This document shows, piece after piece, positions 26,015-34,427 of a stretch of DNA of 57,846 nucleotides. This DNA is from Ruminococcus sp. GTDB taxonomy: Bacteria > Bacillota > Clostridia > Oscillospirales > Ruminococcaceae. The translations under genes were made by a program, and so were the position numbers. Positions within the stretch are counted from its first letter, which is position 1, and every line of letters begins with the position of its first letter. The notes below the pieces were generated by a model. It did no database searches and was not told where the DNA came from. It was given only the letters and a program-made list of their open reading frames with translations. The stretch is taken from contig JAFSSS010000061.1 in the NCBI GenBank assembly GCA_017450925.1, positions 1 through 57,846 of the forward strand, given 5' to 3'.

Positions 26015-27781
26015 TCAATCGGGATAGTTCTCAAGGATGTCGATGCACTCGCCCACAAGCTTGTCAGCCCTCGCAAGTGCGGCGGTCACAGTCTCCTCGT
26101 CGAAGCTGACGAACACCTGCTTCGCTTGATTGATAGCATCCCTGCCGGTATCGGTCTGGTGGTGATAGATATCATCAAGCTGCTGTATCGCCTTGGCCTC
26201 AAGATCTTTGTACACATTTTTGATATCGCTTACAATATTTATCCTGATCTCGTCATAATTTTCCAGTGCGATATCTATAACATCGGTCTGCTTTTTCTTT
26301 TTCAAGATCAGACTGAAGGTGCTCATCGCAGCCGGCGGGAAGGTCTCTGACGTGCCGAAGAGCTTGACGCTCATGACCGATCTTGTGACGTTGGTATTCA
26401 TCGAGCGCATAAGCCTGCCGGTGTCGGCGGACTGTCTGCCGCCCTCGATCTCTCTAAGCCCCAGCTTGTGCGAAAGGTCGCGGGAAACGTCCTCCACAAA
26501 GCGGTCTATCCTCCGGCGGTGATGCTCGATGCAGGTGCGGTAGGCCTCTCCCACCTTTTCCATAAGGTAGGAATAGAAATACTTCTCGATGTCATCGGGG
26601 TCGTAGATATCCTGTCCGTTCTCGTCCTTGCCGCGGCATTCGAGCATACTCTGTCTAAGCTTGGCGAAGAACTCGTACATCCACTGCTCTGCCTCCTGCT
26701 GCATCTCGACGATGCTAAGGTGGAGCTTGGGCTTGGCCTCCTCAAGAGCCTGTGCCAGCTGACCGCACTGCTCGTCGAACTCGGCGGTCTTGAGGTCGAT
26801 AGCCCGCATATCCATTTCGGCCATATCCGAAAGCACACGCAGCTTCTGATAGGTCTCCGCCACCATATTTTCCACCATGGTCAGCACGCGCTTGGTGCGG
26901 ATAACGTCCTTCTGCATTATCATATCCCGCTTGAGGCTAAGCTCGAATTTGAGGAACTGTGTCTCGTAGAACTCTCTTGTTCCCTTATCGGGGGGGCGGT
27001 GACCCTCGGTCTTGCGGGCGAACTCGTCCGCGCCGCTGATGCCGTAAACTATCGCATTGGGAACTATCCTGCCGGAGATGCTCTGGAAGCGGCGCATGAT
27101 CTTATCAACGTCGGTGCGGTTGGCAAGGGCGTCCATCATATTCACCAGCACATAGAGTATTCCGAAGCGCTGGGGCTGGATGTGGCTTGCCAGATAGATC
27201 TGCTCCGTTTCGGAAAAGGGCAGCAGGCTCGAGGTGGCATACATGATCGCGTCCGCATTCACGAGATACTCTGTCACCTGCTTATCCAAGTCCTCTAAAT
27301 CGGAGAGGCCGGGGGTATCGACTATCCTAAGCTCCTTCAGTATCTCGGCATTGTCCTTGATATCAAGATAAGCTATCTTCGAGGGATAGAGCCGCATTTT
27401 GACCTTCAGCCTGTCGCGGGTGATATCCCGGAAGGTCAGCACACGTCTGTCGCCGTTTTCCAGCACAGCCTCGACCTTAGGTATCTGTCCGTAGCTGATC
27501 TCGTTTATGGTATAGGTCTCCGGCGAGACATTCGAGGGAGCAAGCTCCTTGCCCAGCAGGGCGTTGATGATCGTGCTTTTGCCCCGCTTGAACTCGCCGA
27601 GTATGACCAGCGTAAACGGCTCGGAGGAGCGCTTTTCCACCATAGCGTCCCAGCTCTTAAGCTCCTCGGTGAACTCTGCGCCCAACACGCCGGCGATCTC
27701 CTTATCCTCCATTACCATGCGCATCTTGGAGCGTATGGTCTCTATATCCTCTGCCGCGGAACGGTTTTTAACAGCATCCAT
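26015..27781 (-). CDS. Dynamin-like GTPase, soluble partner
   Basis: A 588-residue bacterial dynamin-like protein. G1 is GEFKRGKST (residues 62-70) followed by IINALLGKE; G2 Thr lies in SPETYTINE; G3 is DTPG (155-158). Long helical regions follow, with no evident transmembrane paddle, ending in a helical bundle. It is the last gene of a three-gene operon (28808-30856 dynamin-like, 27783-28763 pseudo-peptidase, this), only one base separating it from the pseudo-peptidase stop. Paired bacterial dynamins of unequal size usually work as heteromers in membrane remodelling or repair, toxin vesicle release (LeoABC) or phage tolerance (DynA). Which of these applies is not visible. Confidence 0.88.
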   Translation of the reverse strand: MDAVKNRSAAEDIETIRSKMRMVMEDKEIAGVLGAEFTEELKSWDAMVEKRSSEPFTLVILGEFKRGKSTIINALLGKELAPSNVSPETYTINEISYGQIPKVEAVLENGDRRVLTFRDITRDRLKVKMRLYPSKIAYLDIKDNAEILKELRIVDTPGLSDLEDLDKQVTEYLVNADAIMYATSSLLPFSETEQIYLASHIQPQRFGILYVLVNMMDALANRTDVDKIMRRFQSISGRIVPNAIVYGISGADEFARKTEGHRPPDKGTREFYETQFLKFELSLKRDMIMQKDVIRTKRVLTMVENMVAETYQKLRVLSDMAEMDMRAIDLKTAEFDEQCGQLAQALEEAKPKLHLSIVEMQQEAEQWMYEFFAKLRQSMLECRGKDENGQDIYDPDDIEKYFYSYLMEKVGEAYRTCIEHHRRRIDRFVEDVSRDLSHKLGLREIEGGRQSADTGRLMRSMNTNVTRSVMSVKLFGTSETFPPAAMSTFSLILKKKKQTDVIDIALENYDEIRINIVSDIKNVYKDLEAKAIQQLDDIYHHQTDTGRDAINQAKQVFVSFDEETVTAALARADKLVGECIDILENYPD

Positions 27782-27782
27782 T

Positions 27783-28763
27783 TCACTGCCCTCCCGTTCC
27801 GAGAAGCATAGAGCTTCTCACGTCACAGGTCTGCGAATTGATACGCTGTCCCTGCGGCTTGCGCTCAAGGTCTGCCCGCCAGTCGCAGAGCAGGTCGCAT
27901 TTCAGAAATTCGTTGGATGCCAGCACGCGCCTTTCCAGATCGGTGAGAGAGCTGTCGGGCTTGAGGGCGCGGGCGTTCTGCGAGGAATAGGCCTCGGAGA
28001 GGTCGAGCAGAGCCGAGGCCTTCATGCTCTCGGCCGTCCTTCCGTAGAAATCCACAAAGCCCTTGTTATACATCGAGCATACTATCTCGCAGAATCTTCC
28101 CGGCTCGTCAAGGCAGATCATAGCTGCTCTGTCGGCGGTGATATCGGCATACTTTATCCACTCGATAAGCGAGCGCACCAGCTGGCTGTTCACTGCCGGC
28201 TTGAAGGTCCGCTCTGCGGGGACATAGACGTTCTTATTGTAATTAAGGTATGTAAAGGCCCAGTTATACACGGAATGACCGTTCTGCAGCCTTCCGCACT
28301 CCGCTCCGATAAGCATATTCAGCTCATCCTCCGACAGTACCTTTACCACCCAGTCGCTAAGCACGATGCAGGGGTCGATAAGCTCGCTGTCAAAGGAATA
28401 GACCAGCGGCTTGTCAATATCCGTCCTTATGAAAACGATAGGCAGATTAAGCTCCAGCCTTTCCGCGCATTTCTTGGCGATGTTATAGATAGCGGGATAT
28501 TTCAGTGCGCCCGCCTGGTCGCATTTCATGAAAAGATGCTTGGCTTCGGCCGAGATATCGCCGGAGCTTATCGCCCGTGAGAGCCTGCCCCAGCCGCCCA
28601 GCCCGGATATCTTCTGCCTTACGGCATAATCCGACTCGAAAGCATAGTCGAGCTGTCCGCCCGAAAGGTGCTTTTCATACGAGCGTGTATATGCATCAAG
28701 ATATGAGCGAAACCCGGTGTCTATACTAAGCAGCGGATTTGCTGTCTCTAAAGACTCACTCAT
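27783..28763 (-). CDS. M48-peptidase-like protein with lost zinc site
   Basis: A 326-residue protein. Residues about 85-215 follow the M48 (HtpX/Ste24 type) core: NLPIVFIRTD, IDPCIVLSDWVVKVLSEDEL, then NMLIGAECGRLQNGH and, 45 residues on, YADITADRAAM. In active M48 enzymes these would be HExxH and ExxxD; here the motif reads Ala154-Glu155-Cys156-Gly157-Arg158 and the third ligand Glu is Asp207. Both zinc histidines are gone while the fold signature (LSEDEL, NGH, ADRAA) remains. No transmembrane helix is evident. It lies between two dynamin-like GTPases in the same operon, so a scaffold or sensor role in that complex is a reasonable guess. No other family fits better. Confidence 0.75.
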   Translation of the reverse strand: MSESLETANPLLSIDTGFRSYLDAYTRSYEKHLSGGQLDYAFESDYAVRQKISGLGGWGRLSRAISSGDISAEAKHLFMKCDQAGALKYPAIYNIAKKCAERLELNLPIVFIRTDIDKPLVYSFDSELIDPCIVLSDWVVKVLSEDELNMLIGAECGRLQNGHSVYNWAFTYLNYNKNVYVPAERTFKPAVNSQLVRSLIEWIKYADITADRAAMICLDEPGRFCEIVCSMYNKGFVDFYGRTAESMKASALLDLSEAYSSQNARALKPDSSLTDLERRVLASNEFLKCDLLCDWRADLERKPQGQRINSQTCDVRSSMLLGTGGQ

Positions 28764-28807
28764 TCTTTTTCCTCCTAAACTTGTTTTGGATAAGTATCAG
28801 CTGCTCC

Positions 28808-30856
28808 TTACGAAGCCGAGGCTGTCTCGGCAGTATCGGAAAGAGCCTTTCTGAGCGCATAGGCCTCGGAAACGATAGCGCTGGCAGCCTCGGCTATGCC
28901 GTGGAGGCGCTCCATTTCCTTTTCAGAGAGGTTGTTCTTCTCTGTTTTCAAGGCATTGAGATTGTCAAGAGTCTCCTGCGTATCCCTAAGGATGATCTCG
29001 GTCTCGCTCTCGATCTTGCTCTTCAGTCCCTCAAAGGCCGAGAACACCTGCCGTCTTACGGTCTCGGTGAAGTCGTTGTTGATGCGCATTTCATGGAACT
29101 GCTTCTTGACCTGATTTTTGAAATTGGTCTTATACTTATCTATCCTCTCGTTCACGAGGAATTTGTCAATGGTAAGCCCGGCGGCCAGTGTTCCGCCGAG
29201 GCCGGAGGCGGCCATGATGACCAGTGCTACAGGCCATGCGGGAGACAGGCTAAGCACTGTGGTGAAGAATATAGCCGAGAAGCTGGCAAGGCCGGTGCCG
29301 AAGCCCAGCAGTGCGCCCTTGAGACCCGCCTCGCGGAAGCCCAAGAAGGCGGCGCCCACGCCGAAGGAGCCGAAGGCCGCGCCTATGCCCTTATCCACGC
29401 CGCTGCCGTTTCTTGAAACTCTCTCGGAAAGGGTGAACATCTCCTGAATGCGGGAAACGGACTCGAAGAACTCGTCCTCGAAGCCCTGCAGTCTGTCAGC
29501 CTCGACGCTGATAGCTATATTGATAGCGTTCTGTATCTGCTCGCAGATAAGCGAGGCCTTGACCTCGATCGCCTCTCTGATCTTATCTGTCAGCTTGGCG
29601 GAAACGACCTTGAGCTGATCCTTCTTGAAATCGTCCGAGGACATGGGGAAGTTGTCGATGACCTCCATAGCCGCGCTCTCGATGCTGTTCCAATAGCTGT
29701 CCAGCACGGGCTTAAGGTCAGCGAAAACGTGGTTCGCGGACTCGTTGATCTTAACGAACTCCTGCCGCTTTTTGTTTCTGATATCGTCGATCTCTCCGAT
29801 AGCCTTATCATACTTCTCCATGAACTCGTCGTTAGCCATCATCAGAGCGTTTTCCTGCATTACGACTGAACGGAGTATCTCGGTGCCGGAGTTGGTGATC
29901 TTGTTGGTGAGTATCTGCAAAGCGATAACGCCGCGCTCCTTGGTGAGGATAGTTTCCAGCGCTCTTTCAAACTCCGGGAAATTGGAGTCCTGAAGCAGGC
30001 CGTTATCCTCGATCTTCTTGGCGGTAAGGGCGCGCTTGGCATAAACGCCTATTACTCTCGGGGTGCCGATCTTTCTCTTGTATGCGGCGAACTCGCGGCT
30101 GTCCTCGCCCATTACCTGCTTGGCCTTGTCCATGACATACTTGGTGATGCGGGCGCGGACGGTCTCGACTATCTTCTCCTCGTCCTCGGAGGAAAAGGTC
30201 CCGAAGCAGTTCACAACAAAGATGATACGTCCCACATCAGAGGTGAGCATCTTCTTTTCAAGGAAGTCCTTTTCAAACTGTGAGAAAGGGGAATTGGCGC
30301 TTATAACAAACACCGCCGCATCTATCTTCGGGAGAATGGACAGAGTAACGTTGGTCATCTGCTCGTCGTCGTTAAGTCCCGGGGTGTCGATGATATCCAC
30401 GTTGTTCTTGCAGAACTCGGTATCGTAATAAACGGTGGCCTCCTTGACCTTTTCGGCAGTTTCCTCGGCCTCGGCGGTCAGCTTGGTGACATAATTTTCC
30501 AGCTGGTCGATATCCACCCGCTCGCTCCTGCCGTCCTTATACTCCACCTGAACATAGGGCGTTTCGCTGTAGGTAACGCGGTTGAGCGTAGCCGTAGCGG
30601 GCAGCACGTCTGCCGGAAGCACCTCCTTGCCCAGCAGGGCGTTTATCAGCGTGGATTTACCGCGCTTGAACTCGCCCACGATAGCGACCTCAAAGTGGTC
30701 GGACTCGCTTTTCTCGATAGTTTCCCTTATGGAGCTGGCGGTATTGACCAAAGCGATTTCCTCGCTAAGCCCCAGCAGGCTCCTCAAATTTTTGTTAAGA
30801 GTCTGCACGGTATCCCGATAGCCGGCGTAGCTGCCGTAATCAAATTGCTTTTCCAT
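28808..30856 (-). CDS. Dynamin-like GTPase with membrane paddle
   Basis: A 682-residue bacterial dynamin-like protein. The start at 30856 is set by ATCGGAGG; a further in-frame ATG upstream has no ribosome site. G1 is GEFKRGKST (61-69) followed by LINALLGKE, the same as in its partner; G2 Thr in LPATATLN; G3 is DTPGLND; G4-like FVVNCFG. A long helical region leads to a pair of hydrophobic, glycine-rich segments (about residues 495-565: GAAFGSFGVGAAFLG ... SPAWPVALVIMAASGLGG) that form a membrane-inserting paddle, then a coiled-coil tail. First gene of the three-gene operon with its own promoter. Confidence 0.9.
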   Translation of the reverse strand: MEKQFDYGSYAGYRDTVQTLNKNLRSLLGLSEEIALVNTASSIRETIEKSESDHFEVAIVGEFKRGKSTLINALLGKEVLPADVLPATATLNRVTYSETPYVQVEYKDGRSERVDIDQLENYVTKLTAEAEETAEKVKEATVYYDTEFCKNNVDIIDTPGLNDDEQMTNVTLSILPKIDAAVFVISANSPFSQFEKDFLEKKMLTSDVGRIIFVVNCFGTFSSEDEEKIVETVRARITKYVMDKAKQVMGEDSREFAAYKRKIGTPRVIGVYAKRALTAKKIEDNGLLQDSNFPEFERALETILTKERGVIALQILTNKITNSGTEILRSVVMQENALMMANDEFMEKYDKAIGEIDDIRNKKRQEFVKINESANHVFADLKPVLDSYWNSIESAAMEVIDNFPMSSDDFKKDQLKVVSAKLTDKIREAIEVKASLICEQIQNAINIAISVEADRLQGFEDEFFESVSRIQEMFTLSERVSRNGSGVDKGIGAAFGSFGVGAAFLGFREAGLKGALLGFGTGLASFSAIFFTTVLSLSPAWPVALVIMAASGLGGTLAAGLTIDKFLVNERIDKYKTNFKNQVKKQFHEMRINNDFTETVRRQVFSAFEGLKSKIESETEIILRDTQETLDNLNALKTEKNNLSEKEMERLHGIAEAASAIVSEAYALRKALSDTAETASAS

Positions 30857-30930
30857 TTCAGACCTCCGATCCTGCAAAATACAGGTTAATATTTATCCGC
30901 ACCGGCCAAAGCCGGCATTACTCACCCTAA

Positions 30931-30960
30931 ATTATACCACATTCGTTATTATTTCGTCAA
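30931..30960 (-). promoter_or_regulatory. Promoter of the dynamin-like operon
   Basis: Minus strand TTGACG (30955-30960), 18-bp spacer, TATAAT (30931-30936). The leader contains a CCGGC/GCCGG hairpin (about 30902-30915). Confidence 0.75.
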
Positions 30961-31026
30961 CATTTTGTACAAAAGCCCCAAAAAAATTACCTTTTTGCAC
31001 AAAATATGGTATTGTTCCTTGTGCAA

Positions 31027-31048
31027 GGTGTACTATGTGTAGTACACC
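31027..31048. promoter_or_regulatory. Perfect dyad between divergent promoters
   Basis: GGTGTACTA (31027-31035), TGTG, TAGTACACC (31040-31048): 9-bp arms, 4-bp centre. It lies between the dynamin-operon promoter and the ATPase promoter and could be an operator for either; further TGCATAGTGCA-type half palindromes follow it. Confidence 0.45.
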
Positions 31049-31120
31049 CTGTACTGTGCATAGTGCAATATGCATATCGCTGCCGTGTTTTATGTTTTAA
31101 AATAGTATATATGTTGTCTA

Positions 31121-31149
31121 TTGACATGAGCAGGGATCTGGTATATAAT
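31121..31149 (+). promoter_or_regulatory. Promoter of the P-type ATPase leader
   Basis: TTGACA (31121-31126), 17-bp spacer, TATAAT (31144-31149). About 345 nt separate it from the ATPase start codon. Confidence 0.82.
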
Positions 31150-31180
31150 ACTATTTGGTAAATCAGCAGCTTTTGGTCAA

Positions 31181-31354
31181 GGCAACACCGCATGACCCCT
31201 GTGCATCAGATGCGCCGTCCAGCTTTTCGTCAGATTGTCTAAATTCGACGCAGGCTTGCTGACGCAAGTCAAGGAGAATTTGGGTAATATGACGGAAAGC
31301 TGGCAAGCAGATGATGTGCAGAGGCGTTAGCCGCGGGTCGTGCGGTGTTGCCTC
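31181..31354. repeat. Dispersed palindromic repeat, copy 2 (complete)
   Basis: Starts AAGGCAACACCGCATGACCC and ends in the near-complement GGGTCGTGCGGTGTTGCCT. Nested pairs follow inward: CTGTGCATCAGATG with CATGATGTGCAG-type sequence, and CCAGCTTTTCGTCA with TGACGGAAAGCTGG, around an inner CTTGC/GCAAG hairpin. It has no ORF. It lies downstream of the ATPase promoter, so it is transcribed into that leader. Copy 1 is at 1-203. Confidence 0.85.
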
Positions 31355-31356
31355 AA

Positions 31357-31467
31357 TTGTTTGAAAGGACGGTGCAGAGGCACCCGCATATATGCGAATG
31401 ACAGCGGGACTGTAGCAGATCTGTCTCCGGGAAAGCCGGGGATAACACATTAGGTCCCGCCCTTTTT
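31357..31467 (+). promoter_or_regulatory. Structured leader with terminator upstream of the P-type ATPase
   Basis: Four helices are visible in order: GGTGC/GCACC (31371-31384), CGCATATATGCG (31385-31396), then an outer stem GCGGGAC (31404-31410) with GTCCCGC (31454-31460) enclosing a CTCCGG/CCGGGG hairpin, followed by CCTTTTT. This is an intrinsic terminator preceding the start codon by about 33 nt, so expression requires antitermination. Position before a cation pump suggests a metal-sensing riboswitch. I could not fit it to yybP-ykoY, M-box or NiCo consensus from memory. Confidence 0.6.
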
Positions 31468-31499
31468 ATGACCGAAAATTCAAAGAAAGGAAAAATCTG

Positions 31500-34094
31500 A
31501 TGAACGACCATTACCGAAAGACCCCTGCGCAGATTTGTGAGGAGCTTGAGACCTCCGAGCAGGGTCTGACCACGGAGCAGGCACGGGCAAGCGCCGAAAA
31601 GCACGGCAAAAACGCGATCGCCGAGGGCAAAAAGAAAACTCCGCTGCGCATTTTTCTGGAGCAGTACAAGGACTTCCTTGTTATCATTCTGATAATCGCA
31701 GCTATCGTCTCGGCTGTGACCGGCGACGTGGAAAGCACTGTAGTCATCATCACTGTCATCACCATGAACGCTGTCCTCGGAACGATACAGACCCTCAAGG
31801 CCGAGAAGAGCCTTTCAAACCTGAAAAAGCTCTCCTCGCCGAATGCCAAGGTGCTGCGAAACGGTGAGGCGGCTGTTATTCCCTCGGAGGACGTGTGCGT
31901 GGGTGATGTGGTCATCATCGAGGCCGGAGATCAGATACCTGCCGACGGGCGGCTTATCGAAAGCGCCTCGCTGCAGGTCAACGAGAGCGCCCTTACCGGC
32001 GAGAGCCTTAACATCGACAAGAACACCGACGTCATCGACCGCGAGTGTCCATTGGCGGAGCGGGCAAATATGGTCTATTCCGGCTCGTTCGTTACCTACG
32101 GACGCGGAAAATACATCGCTACCGAGATCGGCATGAATACCGAGGTGGGCAAGATCGCCTCGCTGATACAGAGCGCCGAGGAGCGCAAAACTCCCCTGCA
32201 GCGCACGCTGGATTCCTTCGGGCGCAACCTTTCGATAGGCATACTGGCTATATGTGCGCTGGTGTTCGGCCTTAGCCTTTTCAGAGCCGAGACTATCGAC
32301 AAGAACACCGTAATGGATTCCCTGCTCTTTGCTATTGCACTCGCAGTCGCGGCTATCCCGGAGGCGCTTTCCTCGATCGTTACTATCGTCCTTTCCTTCG
32401 GCACGCAGAAGATGTCGAAGGAGAACGCTATCATCCGCAAGCTGCAGGCGGTCGAGGGACTGGGCTCGGTCTCTGTCATCTGCTCCGATAAGACAGGCAC
32501 GCTTACCATGAACAAAATGACCGTCCGCAAGATAGTCGTGGGCGGACACATGATCGCCGCCGAGGACGGCAATATGGGTGATAAGAGCGAGAAGCTGCTT
32601 GTTACGGCAGCTGTTCTCTGCAACGACTCGCAGATCAAGGAGGGCACCGAGATCGGCGACCCCACCGAGACCGCTCTTATCAGCTATGCCCGTGACCGCT
32701 CGCTTTCGGACGATCAGATACGCATAGACTGCAAGCGCATCAGCGAGATACCCTTTGACTCCGACCGAAAGCTGATGAGTACGCTCAACATCGTAAACGG
32801 CGAGAACATCATGTTCACCAAGGGCGCTGCCGACGTACTCACCGAAAGAATGAACATCTCCCACGAGGAAAAGGTGCAGATAAAGGCACAGGTGGACGAG
32901 CTGTCCTCGCAGGGGCTTAGAGTGCTTTGCTTCGCATACAAGAAATACAACAGCACGTCAATTGATCTTGAGGACGAGAACGGACTGGATTATCTCGGAC
33001 TCATCGCTATGATGGATCCGCCGAGGGCCGAGAGCAAGCAGGCCGTTGCCGAGTGCAAGGCCGCAGGCATAAAGCCGGTCATGATAACCGGCGACCACGT
33101 TGTTACTGCGTCGGCTATCGCCAAGGAGATCGGCATTCTTGAAAATACGTCCGAGGCCGTCGAGGGCTCGGAGCTCGATAAGTATTCCGACGAGGAGCTT
33201 ATAACCTACGTCCGCGACAAGAGCGTTTATGCCCGTGTAACTCCCGAGCACAAGATAAGGATCGTAAAGGCATGGCAGCATAATGACAAGATCGTTTCCA
33301 TGACCGGCGACGGCGTCAACGACGCCCCCGCCCTCAAACAGGCAGATGTCGGCGTGGCAATGGGCATCACCGGCACAGAGGTATCAAAGGACGCCGCCGC
33401 AATGGTGCTGGCTGACGACAACTTCGCCACCATAGTCAAGGCCGTAAAGAACGGCAGAAACATCTACGACAATATCAAGAAGTCGATACTTTTCCTGCTT
33501 TCGGGAAATCTCGCAGGCATCATCACCGTGCTGTTCTGTTCGCTCGGAGCGCTGCCGGTGCCGTTTGCTGCGATACACCTGCTGTTCATCAATCTGCTGA
33601 CCGACTCGCTGCCGGCTATCGCACTCGGGCTCGAGCCTCACTCCGATGAGGTAATGCTGCGCAAGCCCCGTCCCGCAAACGAGTCCATTCTCACCAGGAG
33701 CTTTCTGTGCAGGATAGGCTGGAGCGGACTTGTTATCGCAGCAGCGACTGTCACAGCCTTCCTTATCGGCAACGCCAACGGCGGTGCGGGAGTGGCTTCC
33801 ACAATGGCATTCGCCACCCTCTGCCTTTCAAGGCTCTTCCACGGCTTCAGCTGCAAGTCTGACGCTCCCGTGATGTTCACAAAGAGGATGTTCGACAACA
33901 AGTTCGGCCTCCTTGCATTCGCGGCAGGCTTCGTTCTTATCTCTGCCGTGCTTTTCATCGAGCCTCTCCATGTGTTCTTCAAGGTGGAAACACTTTCTGC
34001 CGGACTTGTCGGAGCAGTCTACGGGCTGGCCTTCAGCTCGATGCTGGTCGTGCAGATGATAAAATCCGTTATCACACTGGCTAAAAAGAGCTGA
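31500..34094 (+). CDS. P-type cation-transporting ATPase (calcium-pump type)
   Basis: An 864-residue P2-type ATPase. Seen in order: N-terminal cation-ATPase domain, two transmembrane helices, TGES in the actuator domain (NESALTGES), the M4 PEAL motif (AAIPEALSS), the phosphorylated Asp330 in CSDKTGTLTMNKM, KGAADVLTERM for nucleotide binding, TGDGVNDAPALKQADVG hinge, and the six-helix C-terminal domain. PEAL in M4 and N-D-x-x-x type residues in M5/M6 point to Ca2+ or Mn2+ export rather than heavy metals (no CPC). Closest in type to bacterial PMR1/yoaB-like pumps. AAAGG ribosome site. Followed 17 bases later by a small membrane protein. Confidence 0.94.
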   Translation: MNDHYRKTPAQICEELETSEQGLTTEQARASAEKHGKNAIAEGKKKTPLRIFLEQYKDFLVIILIIAAIVSAVTGDVESTVVIITVITMNAVLGTIQTLKAEKSLSNLKKLSSPNAKVLRNGEAAVIPSEDVCVGDVVIIEAGDQIPADGRLIESASLQVNESALTGESLNIDKNTDVIDRECPLAERANMVYSGSFVTYGRGKYIATEIGMNTEVGKIASLIQSAEERKTPLQRTLDSFGRNLSIGILAICALVFGLSLFRAETIDKNTVMDSLLFAIALAVAAIPEALSSIVTIVLSFGTQKMSKENAIIRKLQAVEGLGSVSVICSDKTGTLTMNKMTVRKIVVGGHMIAAEDGNMGDKSEKLLVTAAVLCNDSQIKEGTEIGDPTETALISYARDRSLSDDQIRIDCKRISEIPFDSDRKLMSTLNIVNGENIMFTKGAADVLTERMNISHEEKVQIKAQVDELSSQGLRVLCFAYKKYNSTSIDLEDENGLDYLGLIAMMDPPRAESKQAVAECKAAGIKPVMITGDHVVTASAIAKEIGILENTSEAVEGSELDKYSDEELITYVRDKSVYARVTPEHKIRIVKAWQHNDKIVSMTGDGVNDAPALKQADVGVAMGITGTEVSKDAAAMVLADDNFATIVKAVKNGRNIYDNIKKSILFLLSGNLAGIITVLFCSLGALPVPFAAIHLLFINLLTDSLPAIALGLEPHSDEVMLRKPRPANESILTRSFLCRIGWSGLVIAAATVTAFLIGNANGGAGVASTMAFATLCLSRLFHGFSCKSDAPVMFTKRMFDNKFGLLAFAAGFVLISAVLFIEPLHVFFKVETLSAGLVGAVYGLAFSSMLVVQMIKSVITLAKKS

Positions 34095-34111
34095 CAGAAG
34101 CAGGTGAGAGC

Positions 34112-34396
34112 ATGAATGTTTACGGCTCGGTCATGCTGCTTATAGGCATGATAGTTATTTCCGCCGGCATATGGACGGCGCTGGAGCAGCGCCTCGGCCT
34201 GAGAACAAGGCTGCGCAGGAGGTTTCCGGCATTAAAGGAAAATCCCTGGCTGGTGATAGGCATAATGTTCGGAGCGGTGCTGCTCATCGGCGTTTTCCTG
34301 CTGATGTTCAGAGCCCCCGTGGCGCTTTACTACGTCATCGGCGGACTTATGACCGGCACCGTGATAATGCTGCTTTCGGGTAATAATGACGAATAG
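34112..34396 (+). CDS. Small membrane protein linked to the P-type ATPase
   Basis: A 94-residue protein with three hydrophobic segments (about 4-22, 47-66 and 70-88) and a basic loop (RLGLRTRLRRRFP) between the first two. Unrecognised family. It starts 17 bases after the ATPase gene with GCAGGTGAG as ribosome site and is probably co-transcribed, so an accessory or regulatory subunit of the pump is possible but unproven. Confidence 0.65.
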   Translation: MNVYGSVMLLIGMIVISAGIWTALEQRLGLRTRLRRRFPALKENPWLVIGIMFGAVLLIGVFLLMFRAPVALYYVIGGLMTGTVIMLLSGNNDE

Positions 34397-34427
34397 ATCA
34401 ACATATAATATTTTGAGGTGATTTGCA

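Noticed and set aside
31357-31467. yybP-ykoY manganese riboswitch upstream of the P-type ATPase
   Set aside because: Position and pump type fit, but the consensus internal loops could not be matched; left as unassigned leader.
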